A stretch of 64,000 nucleotides of DNA, from NCBI RefSeq assembly GCF_900101435.1, contig NZ_FMZH01000010.1, positions 124,001 to 188,000 of the forward strand, written 5' to 3'. A program made the translations under genes and the position numbers. The DNA comes from Pedobacter soli (GTDB lineage: Bacteria > Bacteroidota > Bacteroidia > Sphingobacteriales > Sphingobacteriaceae). Each line of letters starts with the position of its first letter. Positions within the stretch are counted from its first letter, which is position 1. Below the pieces are notes generated by a model, which was not told the origin of the DNA, ran no database searches, and saw only the letters and a program-made list of their open reading frames with translations. This document shows, one piece after another, positions 63,571 to 64,000 of the stretch.

Positions 63571-64000
63571 ATGCTCCAACAATTTTGCAGCTATAACAAC
63601 TGGGCCAACTCAACTTTGCTGGCTGCCTTAAAAACAAATGCAGATGTACTGCCTCAATCCTGTGTCAATCTGTTCAGCCATATCATGAATGCCCAGATGA
63701 TTTGGTTGTATCGTATTAACGGACAGCAGCCTACAGTTAGCGTTTGGCAGGAGCACAACCTCGAAACCTGCAGCGTATTACTGGCCGAAAGCGGGCAGGG
63801 GCTTGCAGCGATTGAAAATCCTGAAGACCACGCTTTACCCTTAATTCAATACCGCAACTCTGCCGGTACAGCTTTCGAAACTGCTGTACCAGATATTTTA
63901 CTGCATGTTTTTAATCATGGCACCTATCATCGGGCACAAATTGCCAAAGAAATGAAACAGCATGGCATTGATCCGGTTAATACCGATTATATCCAGTTTG
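63571..64000 (+). CDS. DinB-family metal-binding protein, partial
   Basis: The open frame runs from the ATG at 63571 off the right edge (143 codons seen). It has the DinB four-helix-bundle pattern: a first helix with YNNWANSTLL, His37 in LFSHIMNAQMIWL and the pair His116-x3-His120 in HVFNHGTYHRAQI, which together form the usual three-histidine metal site. Family members include thiol transferases (bacillithiol-S-transferase-like), but most are unassigned. The gene begins 11 nt after the TlpA-like stop and is probably in the same transcript. The stop codon is outside the window. Confidence 0.88.
   Translation, partial: MLQQFCSYNNWANSTLLAALKTNADVLPQSCVNLFSHIMNAQMIWLYRINGQQPTVSVWQEHNLETCSVLLAESGQGLAAIENPEDHALPLIQYRNSAGTAFETAVPDILLHVFNHGTYHRAQIAKEMKQHGIDPVNTDYIQF

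Noticed and set aside
1..64000. CRISPR arrays, tRNA, rRNA, insertion sequences and prophage genes
   Set aside because: No regular spacer-repeat pattern, cloverleaf, rRNA core, transposase or phage gene was seen on either strand.

Overview
The window reads as chromosomal DNA of a soil- or plant-type member of the Sphingobacteriaceae (Bacteroidota), most like Pedobacter. The basis is three SusC/SusD pairs, a hybrid two-component regulator, a FecI/FecR-type sigma/anti-sigma pair, lipoproteins with Bacteroidota-style lipoboxes, Bacteroidota-type promoter words (TTTG ... TAnnTTTG), a GOB-like B3 metallo-beta-lactamase, and AT-rich start regions largely without Shine-Dalgarno sites. No rRNA, tRNA, CRISPR array, transposase or integrase was found.

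Layout. (1) 1-4850: a peptide-export locus. Three double-glycine-leader precursor genes, two of them recent tandem duplicates with a shared 5' leader element, precede an HlyD adaptor and a C39-peptidase ABC transporter. (2) 5312-9404: a MarR regulator with an operator inside its promoter, an S41-type peptidase, a convergent NAD(P)-binding reductase-like gene, then about 1.2 kb of decayed DNA with one possible 56-residue secreted peptide. (3) 9405-17994, minus strand: ECF sigma factor, FecR anti-sigma factor, STN-domain SusC, SusD-like lipoprotein and a DUF5689-like lipoprotein, ending in a terminator. (4) 18228-26865: an RHS-repeat fragment, a secreted putative hydrolase, a second SusC/SusD pair and a divergent DUF6377-like membrane regulator. 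(5) 27010-46583: a polysaccharide-utilisation locus with a hybrid two-component regulator divergent from a GH2 beta-galactosidase, SusC, SusD, a DUF1735/discoidin-like surface lipoprotein, a PQQ-type sugar dehydrogenase and a GH97 enzyme with the retaining-type aspartate, followed by a separately terminated GH76-ricin lipoprotein. (6) 46733-48707: two genes of unknown function. (7) 49024-52995: a GH127-like beta-L-arabinofuranosidase and a GH43-like protein, convergent with a membrane-bound winged-helix regulator. (8) 53188-57296, minus strand: a ModE-like regulator, a good ModE-type operator, a di-haem peroxidase, a TonB-dependent receptor and a cysteine-free molybdopterin-oxidoreductase-like protein, together suggesting molybdate or tungstate handling. 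(9) 57461-64000: a dihydrofolate-reductase-like protein, the GOB-like metallo-beta-lactamase, palindromic interspersed repeats, a DUF3472-like lipoprotein, two LacI/PurR-like operators, a small lipoprotein, a TlpA-type thiol-disulfide protein and a DinB-like protein cut by the window end.

Most of the window is glycan capture and breakdown. Each SusC/SusD pair has a different regulator type: ECF sigma/FecR, DUF6377 and hybrid two-component. The two parts most worth follow-up are the three-precursor peptide export locus at the left edge, whose mature peptides match no family I recognise, and the ModE-box operon that joins a receptor to a cysteine-free molybdopterin-domain protein.
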